Below, one piece after another: positions 16,679 through 24,628 of a stretch of 55,370 nucleotides of DNA. The position numbers were made by a program, and so were the translations under genes. Source of the stretch: Devosia sp. (lineage in GTDB: Bacteria; Pseudomonadota; Alphaproteobacteria; Rhizobiales; Devosiaceae); NCBI GenBank assembly GCA_026126125.1, contig JAHCJW010000007.1, positions 1-55,370 on the forward strand, written 5' to 3'. Under the pieces are notes generated by a model. That model saw nothing but the letters and a program-made list of their open reading frames with translations, was not told the DNA's origin and did no database searches. Numbering within the stretch: position 1 is the stretch's first letter; each line of letters opens with the position of its first letter.

Positions 16679-18068
16679 CGGCGATATGACTTCAGCAGAC
16701 ACGCCGCGCATCGCCATCATTGGCGCCGGGCCGGCAGGCATCCGCGCTGCTGAAACGCTGGTCGAGGCCGGTTTGCGCGTCACCCTCATCGACGAAGCCG
16801 CTCTGCCTGGCGGCCAGATCTATCGGCAGCCGCCGCCGACCTTGCGGCGTCCCGCCAAGGCGCTTTATGGCTTTGAAGCCGGCAAGGCCGAGGCCCTCCA
16901 TTCCAGTTTCGCGCGCTTGCGGTCGGCCATCGACTACCGCCCCGAAACGCTTGTCTGGGGAGCGCGGGACAATCGCCTGCTCCTCTCCAGCCGCGCCGGA
17001 AATACGGAAATCGCCTTTGACAAGCTTATCCTGGCGACCGGAGCGATGGATCGTATCGCCCCTGTCGCCGGCTGGACGCAGCCGGGGGTCTATTCTTTGG
17101 GCGGGGCACAGGTGGTGCTGAAGCACCAGGCCTGCCTCATCGGCAAGCGCCCGATTTTCGCCGGAACCGGACCCTTGCTGTATCTGATCGCCTGGCAATA
17201 TCTGCGAGCCGGTTCCCGGCCGGCCGCCGTTCTCGACACCGGCAGTTTCGCCGGCCAGTTGCGGGCCCTTCCGCGCCTCGCAAGGCAGCCGCGAACCTTG
17301 CTCAAGGGCCTCTATTTCACCGCCGCCCTGCGAGCGAAGGGCATTCCCGTCCTTTACTCCGCCCTGCCAGCCCGGATCGATGCCCGGGACGATAATCTGG
17401 TCCTCACCTATACCCGGAATGGCAGGAGCCATGAGATCGCCGGAGACGCGGTGGCTCTGGGCTCCGGCCTGAAGCCGGAAACGCAATTGGCGGAAATCCT
17501 CGGCTGCGCCTTCGATTTCCACTCGCCATCGCGGTCCTATCTGCCGCGCTGCGATCGCATGGGGCGCAGCAGCCTTGCGACCACCTATATCGCGGGGGAC
17601 ACCGGCGGCATTCGGGGCGCCGATGCCGCCGAGGCCGGAGGCGCGCTGGCCGCGCTGGCGGTATTGGAAGATCTCGGACGCTCCGTCCCGGAAGTGCGCA
17701 AGCGGCAATTATTGACCCATATGCGGCGAGCCGAGATTTTTCGATCGGGCCTCGAGCTGGCCTTCGCCTATCCCGCGCCCGCCATAGCGGGCTTGGCGGA
17801 TGATACGGTGCTGTGCCGCTGCGAAAACGTCACCATAGGCGATCTGCGTGCCGCGATACCGCAGTGGAACATCACCGAAATGAACCGGCTCAAGGCCATC
17901 ACGCGTTGCGGCATGGGGCGCTGTCAGGGCCGCGTCTGCGGTTCCGCCGCCATGGAGGTGCTGGCGAGCGAAACCCACGCGCCAATCGAGAGCGTGGGAC
18001 GCCTGCGAGGACAGATCCCACTCAAGCCGGTCGTCGGCAGCAATTTCGAGACCAAGGCCGCGTCGTGA
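16671..18068 (+). CDS. FAD/NAD(P)-binding oxidoreductase with BFD-like domain (HcnB-like)
   Basis: This is a 465-residue flavoprotein, the middle subunit of an HcnABC/opine-oxidase-type complex. The N-terminus holds the Rossmann motif GAGPAG (residues 18-23). A second nucleotide-binding region and the FAD motif YIAGDTGGI come later. The C-terminal BFD-like [2Fe-2S] region has CRCENVTIGDL and RCGMGRCQGRVCG. I chose the ATG at 16671 inside the end of the ferredoxin gene; an ATG at 16686 is possible. It ends in a four-base overlap with the next gene. Confidence 0.87.
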   Translation: MTDGDMTSADTPRIAIIGAGPAGIRAAETLVEAGLRVTLIDEAALPGGQIYRQPPPTLRRPAKALYGFEAGKAEALHSSFARLRSAIDYRPETLVWGARDNRLLLSSRAGNTEIAFDKLILATGAMDRIAPVAGWTQPGVYSLGGAQVVLKHQACLIGKRPIFAGTGPLLYLIAWQYLRAGSRPAAVLDTGSFAGQLRALPRLARQPRTLLKGLYFTAALRAKGIPVLYSALPARIDARDDNLVLTYTRNGRSHEIAGDAVALGSGLKPETQLAEILGCAFDFHSPSRSYLPRCDRMGRSSLATTYIAGDTGGIRGADAAEAGGALAALAVLEDLGRSVPEVRKRQLLTHMRRAEIFRSGLELAFAYPAPAIAGLADDTVLCRCENVTIGDLRAAIPQWNITEMNRLKAITRCGMGRCQGRVCGSAAMEVLASETHAPIESVGRLRGQIPLKPVVGSNFETKAAS

Positions 18069-19216
18069 CCGATATCGTGCAATATGATGTCTGCATCATT
18101 GGGGGCGGGCTGGTCGGCTGTTCTGCCGCTCTGCATCTGACGCGGGCCGGTCAGTCCGTGGTGCTGGTGGAGCGCGACAGCGTTGGCGCGCATGCGAGTG
18201 GCGTGAACTTTGGTGGGGTGCGCCGCCACGGGCGCAACGCGCTTGAGTTGCCGCTGTCCCTGCGCTCGCTCGATATCTGGCGCAATATGGCGGCGCTGGT
18301 CGGCAATGACTGCGAATTCATGCCCTGCGGCCATCTCAAGGTTGCGCGCAACGAAGCTGAAATGTCGGTTCTGGAGCAATGGCGCGGCTTCGGCGCGCAG
18401 CATGGGATCGATGTGGAGCTGCACAATGGCGCCAAACTACGGCAGCGGTTTCCCTGGCTGTCCGCCCAGATCTACGGGGCGTCCTTCTGCCCTGGTGATG
18501 GCCATGCCAATCCACGTCTGGCAGCGCCCGCCTTTGCGCTGCGCGCCCGGGCGGAAGGCGCCGTCATCATCGAGGGAGACGGCGCGGATGTGATCGAAGA
18601 CGCGCAGGGCGGCTTTGAGGTCACTTTAATGTCCGGCAAACGCCTTCGGGCGAGCGTTCTCGTCAACGCTGCCGGCGCCTGGGGGCGCACGATCGCCGCC
18701 CGCTACGGAGACGATGCTCCGGTCAACGCCGTCGCGCCGCAAATGTTCGTCAGCGAACCCGTTCCCTATTTCATTGACGCCGTATTGGGCATGGTATGCG
18801 GCGGGCTCTATCTGCGGCAAATCCCCCGTGGCAATGTGATTTTCGGGGGTGGACGCGGCACGCTCAGCCCCGACCAGCGCTCGAGCTGGCCAAGCGATCG
18901 CGTCTTTGCCGAAACCGTTGGTCTCGCCGGAGAAATCATCCCCCAGCTGAGAAACCTGGCCATTATTCGCTCCTGGACCGGTGTCGAGGGCAATTGCGAT
19001 GATGGTCTTCCCGTCGTCGGGTCGTCGCCGCGCCGCCAGGGCCTCTATCATGCCTTCGGCTTCTCTGGTCATGGCTTCCAAATGGCGCCAGCCGTAGGTG
19101 CGGTCCTCAGCGAACTGATCACGCGCGGCGCCACGCCCACCGACATTTCCGCCCTCAGTCCGCAGCGTTTCGCCGACGCAAAAAGCGGCCTGGTCATGGC
19201 TGAGAGTGAAATCTGA
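18065..19216 (+). CDS. FAD-dependent amino-acid/opine oxidase subunit (DAO family, HcnC-like)
   Basis: This is a 383-residue flavoprotein of the D-amino-acid oxidase/sarcosine oxidase fold and probably the catalytic subunit of the three-part complex. GGGLVGCSAALHL binds the FAD ADP part near residue 12. The C-terminus has VEGNCDDGLPVVGSSP and AFGFSGHGFQMAPAVG, as in glycine-oxidase relatives. The start is GTG at 18065 within GTGA, fused to the previous stop codon, so translation is coupled. Such enzymes oxidise the C-N bond of secondary amines (opines, D-proline derivatives, N-methyl amino acids). Confidence 0.87.
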   Translation: MTDIVQYDVCIIGGGLVGCSAALHLTRAGQSVVLVERDSVGAHASGVNFGGVRRHGRNALELPLSLRSLDIWRNMAALVGNDCEFMPCGHLKVARNEAEMSVLEQWRGFGAQHGIDVELHNGAKLRQRFPWLSAQIYGASFCPGDGHANPRLAAPAFALRARAEGAVIIEGDGADVIEDAQGGFEVTLMSGKRLRASVLVNAAGAWGRTIAARYGDDAPVNAVAPQMFVSEPVPYFIDAVLGMVCGGLYLRQIPRGNVIFGGGRGTLSPDQRSSWPSDRVFAETVGLAGEIIPQLRNLAIIRSWTGVEGNCDDGLPVVGSSPRRQGLYHAFGFSGHGFQMAPAVGAVLSELITRGATPTDISALSPQRFADAKSGLVMAESEI

Positions 19217-19229
19217 CAAGGAACATCCC

Positions 19230-20558
19230 ATGAGCCATGTGTTTCACCGCTCGACGAGAAGCGTCCCGCTCACTGCCAGCCATGGTTCGGGCTCCGTCAT
19301 TTTCGACAAGAGCGGCAGAGCCTATCTCGATGCCTGCGGGGGCGCGGCGGTGTCATGCATCGGCCATGACGACACCGACGTCATGGCCGCCATCGCTGAG
19401 CAGACGGGCAAGCTCGCTTATGCGCATACGAGCTTTTTCACCTCGGAGGCGGCGGAAGAACTCGCCACCGTGCTCAGCGCGAGCACCTTCCATCAGCTCC
19501 CCAAGGTATACTTCACCTGCGACGGATCGGAGGCATGTGAAACCGCCCTGAAAATGGCGCATGGCTACCACCGCGAGCGCGGCGAGCCCCAGCGGACCCA
19601 CATCATCGCGCGCCGCCAGTCCTATCACGGCAACACGCTGGGCGCCCTGTCGGCCGGCGGCAATATGTGGCGGCGCGCCATCTATGGCGCGCTGATGCTG
19701 CCCAGCGTCTCGCATATTGATCCTTGCTATTTCTACCGAGGCGCCAAACAGGGCGAGAGCCCCGAAGCCTATGGTTGGCGGATGGCCGCGCAACTGGAGG
19801 CGGAGATCGTGCGCATCGGGCCGGAAAACGTCTCCTGCTTCATGGCGGAAACCGTGGTTGGGGCCACGCTCGGCTGTGTTGCCGCCGAAGTGGGCTATTT
19901 TAAAGCCATTCGTGACATCTGCGATCGCCATGGCGTGCTGCTTGTCCTTGACGAGGTCATGTGCGGCATGGGGCGGACCGGCACGCTGCACGCGTTCGAG
20001 CAGGAAGGCATCGTCCCCGACATACTGGTGGTCGCCAAGGGGCTGGGGGCCGGCTATGTGCCGCTGGGCGCCGTTCTTTGTCGGCAGCAGATTTTCGATA
20101 GCTTCCGCGATGGCTCGGGCGCCTTCGTGCATGGCCACACCTTTGTCGGCCATCCCGTGGCCTGCGCGGCGGCCCTCGCCGTGCAAAAGACAATCGCCGC
20201 AAAAAACCTGGTCCAGGCGTCGGCACGACAGGGCGACAAGCTGCGCAACCTGCTTGTCGAGCGCTTTGGGCAGCATCCCCATATCGGCGATATCAGGGGG
20301 CGCGGGCTGTTCGTCGGCCTTGAACTTGTCGAGGACCGCGCGACCAAAAAACCCTTTGATGCCGTCTTGCAGCGCCATGCGGCAATCAAGCAGGCCGCCA
20401 TGGAGCAGGGCCTGCTCATCTATCCGGGCGGCGGCACCATCGATGGGCGCCAGGGTGACCACATCCTGCTGGCGCCGCACTATATCGTCACCGACAGTGA
20501 ACTGGAGTCGATTGCGGTGTTGCTCTCAAGAGCAATCGACGCCGTCATGCCTTGCTAG
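19230..20558 (+). CDS. Class III (omega) aminotransferase
   Basis: This is a 442-residue PLP enzyme. Visible key parts are FTCDGSEACETALKMA near residue 100, SYHGNTLGALSAG near 135, Asp241 in LDEVMCGMGR for the PLP ring nitrogen, and Lys270 in VVAKGLGAGY as the Schiff-base lysine. It moves an amino group between an amine or omega-amino acid and a keto acid or aldehyde. The ATG at 19230 has AAGGA eight bases ahead, and a GTG at 19206 inside the previous gene is less likely. It closes the operon. About 275 bases without a gene or clear signal follow. Confidence 0.9.
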   Translation: MSHVFHRSTRSVPLTASHGSGSVIFDKSGRAYLDACGGAAVSCIGHDDTDVMAAIAEQTGKLAYAHTSFFTSEAAEELATVLSASTFHQLPKVYFTCDGSEACETALKMAHGYHRERGEPQRTHIIARRQSYHGNTLGALSAGGNMWRRAIYGALMLPSVSHIDPCYFYRGAKQGESPEAYGWRMAAQLEAEIVRIGPENVSCFMAETVVGATLGCVAAEVGYFKAIRDICDRHGVLLVLDEVMCGMGRTGTLHAFEQEGIVPDILVVAKGLGAGYVPLGAVLCRQQIFDSFRDGSGAFVHGHTFVGHPVACAAALAVQKTIAAKNLVQASARQGDKLRNLLVERFGQHPHIGDIRGRGLFVGLELVEDRATKKPFDAVLQRHAAIKQAAMEQGLLIYPGGGTIDGRQGDHILLAPHYIVTDSELESIAVLLSRAIDAVMPC

Positions 20559-20833
20559 ATCGTTTCACTCCGACACTGCATTTCCCTCGGCCTCGACCGA
20601 ATAATGATCGAGCGTGAGGATGGTTCGGATGAAAAGGCAAAGGCGATGCCGAGCGCCCCTTGGCCACCAGTGACGCTCTGATACATTCACCAAACTTATC
20701 TGCATGGTTCTGATCAATCAATTTTCCTGAATGATATGTTCTCGCTAACTTTGCCCCATCGCCAGCCGGACGTGCCGAAGATCACGCCGGTCGCATGAGG
20801 AGAGGCCCCAGGGGGCCGGTTAGGGAGCAGATC

Positions 20834-21760
20834 ATGACAACAGCCCGAATTCTGTCCGTTGGCCTTATGCTCGGGGTCGCCGGGTTCGCCTCGCCTGGTC
20901 CGGTTTTGGCGCAGGACAAGACCATGGCGTTCTCGCCCTTGTCGCTCGATATTCCGGCGATGCAAGGTCTGTCCGGCGCGCTCGGCCACTTCGCCGAAGA
21001 GGCCGGCATCGGCTATATGACCCTCGACCCCAAATTTGACGCCAATACCCAGGCCCAGCAGCTGTCTCAGGTCATCGAAACCGGCCGCGTCTCCGGCGCC
21101 TGGGCGATCACCATCGGCGCGCCCGCCCTGCGCGGGGTGATCCAGCGCGCGGTGGAATCGGGTATTCCGATGGTCGTTTCCGGCCGCCCCGGCGATTATG
21201 GCTTTACCGAAGCGCTGCCGGGCATCGCCTTCTCCGACATCGACTACGAGGCCTATGGCACCACGATCGGCCGCGAATTGGGCAATTGCATCGCCGAAAG
21301 GCTCGCTGGTCAGGGCAGGGTGTTCTTTCTCGGCGACACTTCGGGCAACGAGGCCGCCGGCATCACCGATAGTTTCGGCAGGAAGGGTCTCGAAACCGCC
21401 GCGCCCAATGCCGTCATCGTGGCGGAGAACCTTGCCAAGGAGCGTCTCGAAAGCCAGCAGAAAGTGTCGCAGATGCTGCTCGCGCATGGCGACGCCAATG
21501 CCGTCTATGCCTCCAACGACGAAAACGCCATGGGGGCCCTGCAGGCCTTCGAGGCGGCCGGCCTGCCCACCCCCTGCATCGTCTCGGGCGGTGGCTCGGA
21601 CGAGGTGCTGGGCTTTGTCGAAAGTGGCAGGATCTATGCCGCCGCCGGGTTCGATTTTGCCGGCGATGCATACCAGAACTTCCAGACCCTGTTGGCGATG
21701 ATGGAGACGCCGGCCGCGCTCGGTCCCATCCTTTCCATCCCGATCAAGCTGACGAAGTAA
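20834..21760 (+). CDS. Sugar ABC transporter substrate-binding protein (RbsB type)
   Basis: This is a 308-residue periplasmic binding protein of the type-1 fold used by ribose, fructose and rhamnose importers. A signal peptide ends after PVLAQ near residue 27. The mature part has the repeated beta-alpha layout, with AQQLSQVIETGRVSGAWAI and VYASNDENAMGALQAFEAAG, the latter typical of the family hinge region. I chose the ATG at 20834 for its AGGGAG site and because the signal peptide begins there. The ligand is not fixed by sequence. The rhamnosidase encoded downstream suggests a monosaccharide from a plant glycoside. Confidence 0.87.
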   Translation: MTTARILSVGLMLGVAGFASPGPVLAQDKTMAFSPLSLDIPAMQGLSGALGHFAEEAGIGYMTLDPKFDANTQAQQLSQVIETGRVSGAWAITIGAPALRGVIQRAVESGIPMVVSGRPGDYGFTEALPGIAFSDIDYEAYGTTIGRELGNCIAERLAGQGRVFFLGDTSGNEAAGITDSFGRKGLETAAPNAVIVAENLAKERLESQQKVSQMLLAHGDANAVYASNDENAMGALQAFEAAGLPTPCIVSGGGSDEVLGFVESGRIYAAAGFDFAGDAYQNFQTLLAMMETPAALGPILSIPIKLTK

Positions 21761-21765
21761 AGACC

Positions 21766-22839
21766 ATGTCCCACGATGCAATCAGCGCTGGCGCCCCGTC
21801 CGGGGGCGCCACCCAGGGAGCGGCCACCGGCCAGGTGCATCTGCCGCTCGATGTGGCCATTCTGGTCTTTCTGCGCGACCGCGGCATTTTCGTGTTGTGG
21901 GCGCTGCTCCTGGTGGTGTTTTCCATCTGGAACCACCCCTATTTCGCCACCATCAACAACGCCATGCTGATCCTGAGCGCCGCCTCGCTGACCGCGATCT
22001 TCGCGGCGGCGGTGGCGGTCGGCCTGTTTTCCGGCGCGCTCGATCTGTCTCTGCCGGGCGTGGCGGCGCTTTCGACCTGTGTCGTGGGGGTGCTGCTCAA
22101 GCAGTTCGGCGTGCCGGTGCCGCTGGCGCTGCTGGCCGGGCTCGGCGTCGGCATGCTCTGCGGCCTGGTGAACGGCTATATCGTCCTGCGCGGCCTCAAT
22201 CCGTTGATCGTCACCATCGGCACGCTCTCGGTCACCTCGGGCCTGGCGGCGCTGGTCGTCGGCGGCTATGCCATTTCGGGCCTGTTCGAGCTCGAATTCA
22301 TGGGCGCCGCCCGCTATTTCGGCATTCCCTCGCACGCCTATATCGTTGCCCTCGTCTATTTTGCCCTGACCGTTTTCCTCACGCGCACCCGCCACGGCAT
22401 TCGCATGCGGGCCGTGGGCGGTAATGCCGAGGCGGTGCGCCGGGCCGGCCTCAGCGATCAGCGCTACAAGATACTGGGCTTCGTCATCTCGGCCATGCTG
22501 GCGGCGCTTGGCGGCATCATGACCATGGCACTGGTGTTCGAGGCCTCGCCCTCGGCCAGCCCCTCCATCCTGTTCACCGCGCTGACGGCCGTGTTTCTCG
22601 CCGGTGTGTCGCTGGCGGGCGGACGGGGATCGCTGCCTCGCGTGCTGATCGGCGCGCTGGTGCTGGCGACCATTTCCGACGCGCTGACCATTGCCGGCGT
22701 GCAACCCTATTGGGCCACGGTGACCACTGGCCTGCTGATGATCGGGGCGCTGGTGTTCGACAAGTCGATGACCGAGGCCATCTCGGCCCGTCTGGTCCAG
22801 GTTTCGACCCTCTCCGTGCATGAAAAGGGCAAGAAATGA
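21766..22839 (+). CDS. Sugar ABC transporter permease (RbsC type)
   Basis: This is a 357-residue inner-membrane permease of the CUT2 (ribose/xylose/fructose) importer class. Eight to ten hydrophobic segments begin near residue 35 (GIFVLWALLLVVFSIW). The conserved region LNPLIVTIGTLSVTSGLAALVVGG sits mid-protein, and the cytoplasmic loop GGNAEAVRRAGLSDQRYKILGFVIS contacts the ATPase. The gene follows the binding-protein gene by five bases and overlaps the ATPase gene by four. Confidence 0.92.
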   Translation: MSHDAISAGAPSGGATQGAATGQVHLPLDVAILVFLRDRGIFVLWALLLVVFSIWNHPYFATINNAMLILSAASLTAIFAAAVAVGLFSGALDLSLPGVAALSTCVVGVLLKQFGVPVPLALLAGLGVGMLCGLVNGYIVLRGLNPLIVTIGTLSVTSGLAALVVGGYAISGLFELEFMGAARYFGIPSHAYIVALVYFALTVFLTRTRHGIRMRAVGGNAEAVRRAGLSDQRYKILGFVISAMLAALGGIMTMALVFEASPSASPSILFTALTAVFLAGVSLAGGRGSLPRVLIGALVLATISDALTIAGVQPYWATVTTGLLMIGALVFDKSMTEAISARLVQVSTLSVHEKGKK

Positions 22840-23618
22840 CCCAGCCATCCAATGGCGCCGCGCTGCGTCTTTCCGGCATTTCCAAGCACTACGGATATAT
22901 CAAGGCCCTCGACGCCGTGGATTTCCACGTTCACCCCGGCGAAGTCGTGGCCCTGCTGGGCGATAATGGCGCCGGCAAATCGACCCTGCTCAAGGTGATG
23001 TCCGGCGCCCATGAGGCCTCTTCGGGCGAGATCGCCGTCAACGGGAAAACGGTGCATCGCTACGATCCGCGCATCGCGTCGGAACTGGGCGTCGAAATGG
23101 TCTATCAGGACCTTGCCCTGGTCGACACGCTCGATATTTCGACCAATCTGCAATTGGGCAAGGAACCGTTGCTGCCGTTTCCGCTCAATCTTCTGGGTCT
23201 CGTCGATTTCCGCAAAATGCATCAGATCACCGAGACGCAGCTCGAGCGTCTGGGCGTTCGCACGGCGCCGGCCGAGCGGCCCGTCGAGATGCTTTCGGGC
23301 GGCCAACGGCAGGTAACGGCCATTTCCCGCGCCGCCGTGCGCCTCTTCGAGCGCGGCAAGGGCACCATTCTGATGGATGAGCCCACGGCCGCCCTCGGCT
23401 ATGAGCAGACGCAGATGGTGCAAGGCCTGATCCGACGCATGGCCGAGGATGGCTTTGCCATTGTGCTGGTGACGCACAATCTGCCGCTCTGCTTTGCCGT
23501 TTCCGACCGCATCGTCGTGCTCAATCGGGGCCGCAAGGTCGCCGACGTGCCCCGCGGCGAGGCGGATCATAGCCGGGTCGTCGCCTGGATCACCGGCGCC
23601 GAACGCGCCATCGCCTAG
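22836..23618 (+). CDS. Sugar ABC transporter ATPase, single-domain CUT2 (FrcA-like)
   Basis: This is a 260-residue ATPase with one nucleotide-binding domain: Walker A GDNGAGKST, signature LSGGQRQVTAISRAA, Walker B TILMDEPTAALG and switch histidine VTHNLPLC. Most CUT2 ATPases (RbsA, XylG) carry two such domains in about 500 residues, so this is the shorter FrcA kind, which works as a homodimer. The ATG overlaps the permease stop codon (ATGA). The stop codon runs straight into a palindromic repeat. Confidence 0.92.
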   Translation: MTQPSNGAALRLSGISKHYGYIKALDAVDFHVHPGEVVALLGDNGAGKSTLLKVMSGAHEASSGEIAVNGKTVHRYDPRIASELGVEMVYQDLALVDTLDISTNLQLGKEPLLPFPLNLLGLVDFRKMHQITETQLERLGVRTAPAERPVEMLSGGQRQVTAISRAAVRLFERGKGTILMDEPTAALGYEQTQMVQGLIRRMAEDGFAIVLVTHNLPLCFAVSDRIVVLNRGRKVADVPRGEADHSRVVAWITGAERAIA

Positions 23619-23675
23619 AGCCTGTCTGCCGGAAACGGGAACCGGTTTCGGCAAAAAAGACAGGCGCAAAACACA
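23617..23675. repeat. Palindromic intergenic repeat, type A
   Basis: This copy begins at the stop codon of the ATPase gene. Outer arms CCTGTCT and AGACAGG (23621-23663) enclose inner arms around GGGAACCGGTTTCGG, so the RNA would form a long hairpin. The same pattern occurs at 34202, 38543, 39937, 49137-49370 (three copies), 50278-50432 (three copies) and, cut by the window end, at 55344. It resembles rhizobial RIME elements. Confidence 0.85.
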
Positions 23676-23752
23676 AAAGTCGCAGCGCATGCAGCGAGCC
23701 CAAAGCCGCGCCGCGCTCGAGGCTGCGTTCTCTTTTCAACAGCAGGTGCAAG

Positions 23753-24601
23753 ATGTTTGAAACAATCACCATCGGCGATAGCGATGGCGCCGCCCTGATG
23801 GCCGATCTGTTCACGCCCCCCCAGGGCGGTGGAGCGCTGCCGCTGATCGTGGCCGCCGCCGGCGGCGGCTGGCGGCGCGGAAATCGCCAGTCGCTGCAGG
23901 CCTGGGGCCGCTATTTCTGCGGCCAGGGCTTTGCCTTCGCCAGCATCGACTATGCCCGGGCGGCGTCCGGCCCCGTCTGGCCGCGCAACGCCGCCGATGT
24001 CGGGATGGCGCTGCACCATTTCGGCGCCAATGGCCCGGCCTATGGCATCGATACGGACCGCATCGGCGTGCTGGGGGTATCGGCCGGCGCGCATCTGACG
24101 GCGCTGGCCCTGTTGTCGGACGCGTTCGAAACCCCACCCGTGCGGTGCTTTGCCGGAATTTATGGCGTCTATGACCTGATGGCACACTGGCAAGGAGATC
24201 TGGCCGTGCATGCTCGCCCCGGCGAAGACCTGACCGAGCGCATGATCGGCTGCACGCCCTATGACGATCCGCAACGCTTTCACGACGCTTCGCCGCTCCG
24301 CCAGATCACCTATGCCAAGGCCATGCCGGTTTTTCTCAGCTGGGGGCACAATGATCGCGAGGTGAGCCCGACCCAGTCCGCGGCCTTTGCCATCGCCTTG
24401 CGCCAGGCGGGCTTTCCGGTGCGCTGCCGCGAGTTCGATGAGGCGGGCCATTTCTGGTTCAGCGAGGAAGACCCCGAACTGGCCGGCTCCGTGTCGGCGC
24501 GCCTCGCGCCCGAGCTGGCATCGTTTTTCAAGCGCTCTTTGGCCGCGCTGGACAAGACCGCTTTTCGGCCCATGGTCGCGGTGTCGCGCAACGCCATGTG
24601 A
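23753..24601 (+). CDS. Alpha/beta hydrolase (esterase-like)
   Basis: This is a 282-residue cytoplasmic hydrolase of the carboxylesterase/BD-FAE type. The oxyanion-hole region is AAGGGWRRGNRQS near residue 35. The nucleophile is the Ser in GVSAGAHLTALAL near 107. The likely acid is the Asp in SWGHNDREVSP and the base is the His in FDEAGHFWF. No signal peptide is seen. The position ahead of two glycosidases suggests removal of acyl groups from imported glycosides or plant esters. That is inferred from context only. Confidence 0.82.
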   Translation: MFETITIGDSDGAALMADLFTPPQGGGALPLIVAAAGGGWRRGNRQSLQAWGRYFCGQGFAFASIDYARAASGPVWPRNAADVGMALHHFGANGPAYGIDTDRIGVLGVSAGAHLTALALLSDAFETPPVRCFAGIYGVYDLMAHWQGDLAVHARPGEDLTERMIGCTPYDDPQRFHDASPLRQITYAKAMPVFLSWGHNDREVSPTQSAAFAIALRQAGFPVRCREFDEAGHFWFSEEDPELAGSVSARLAPELASFFKRSLAALDKTAFRPMVAVSRNAM

Positions 24602-24628
24602 GGCCCTGGGCCGGTGAGGAGGAGCGCA

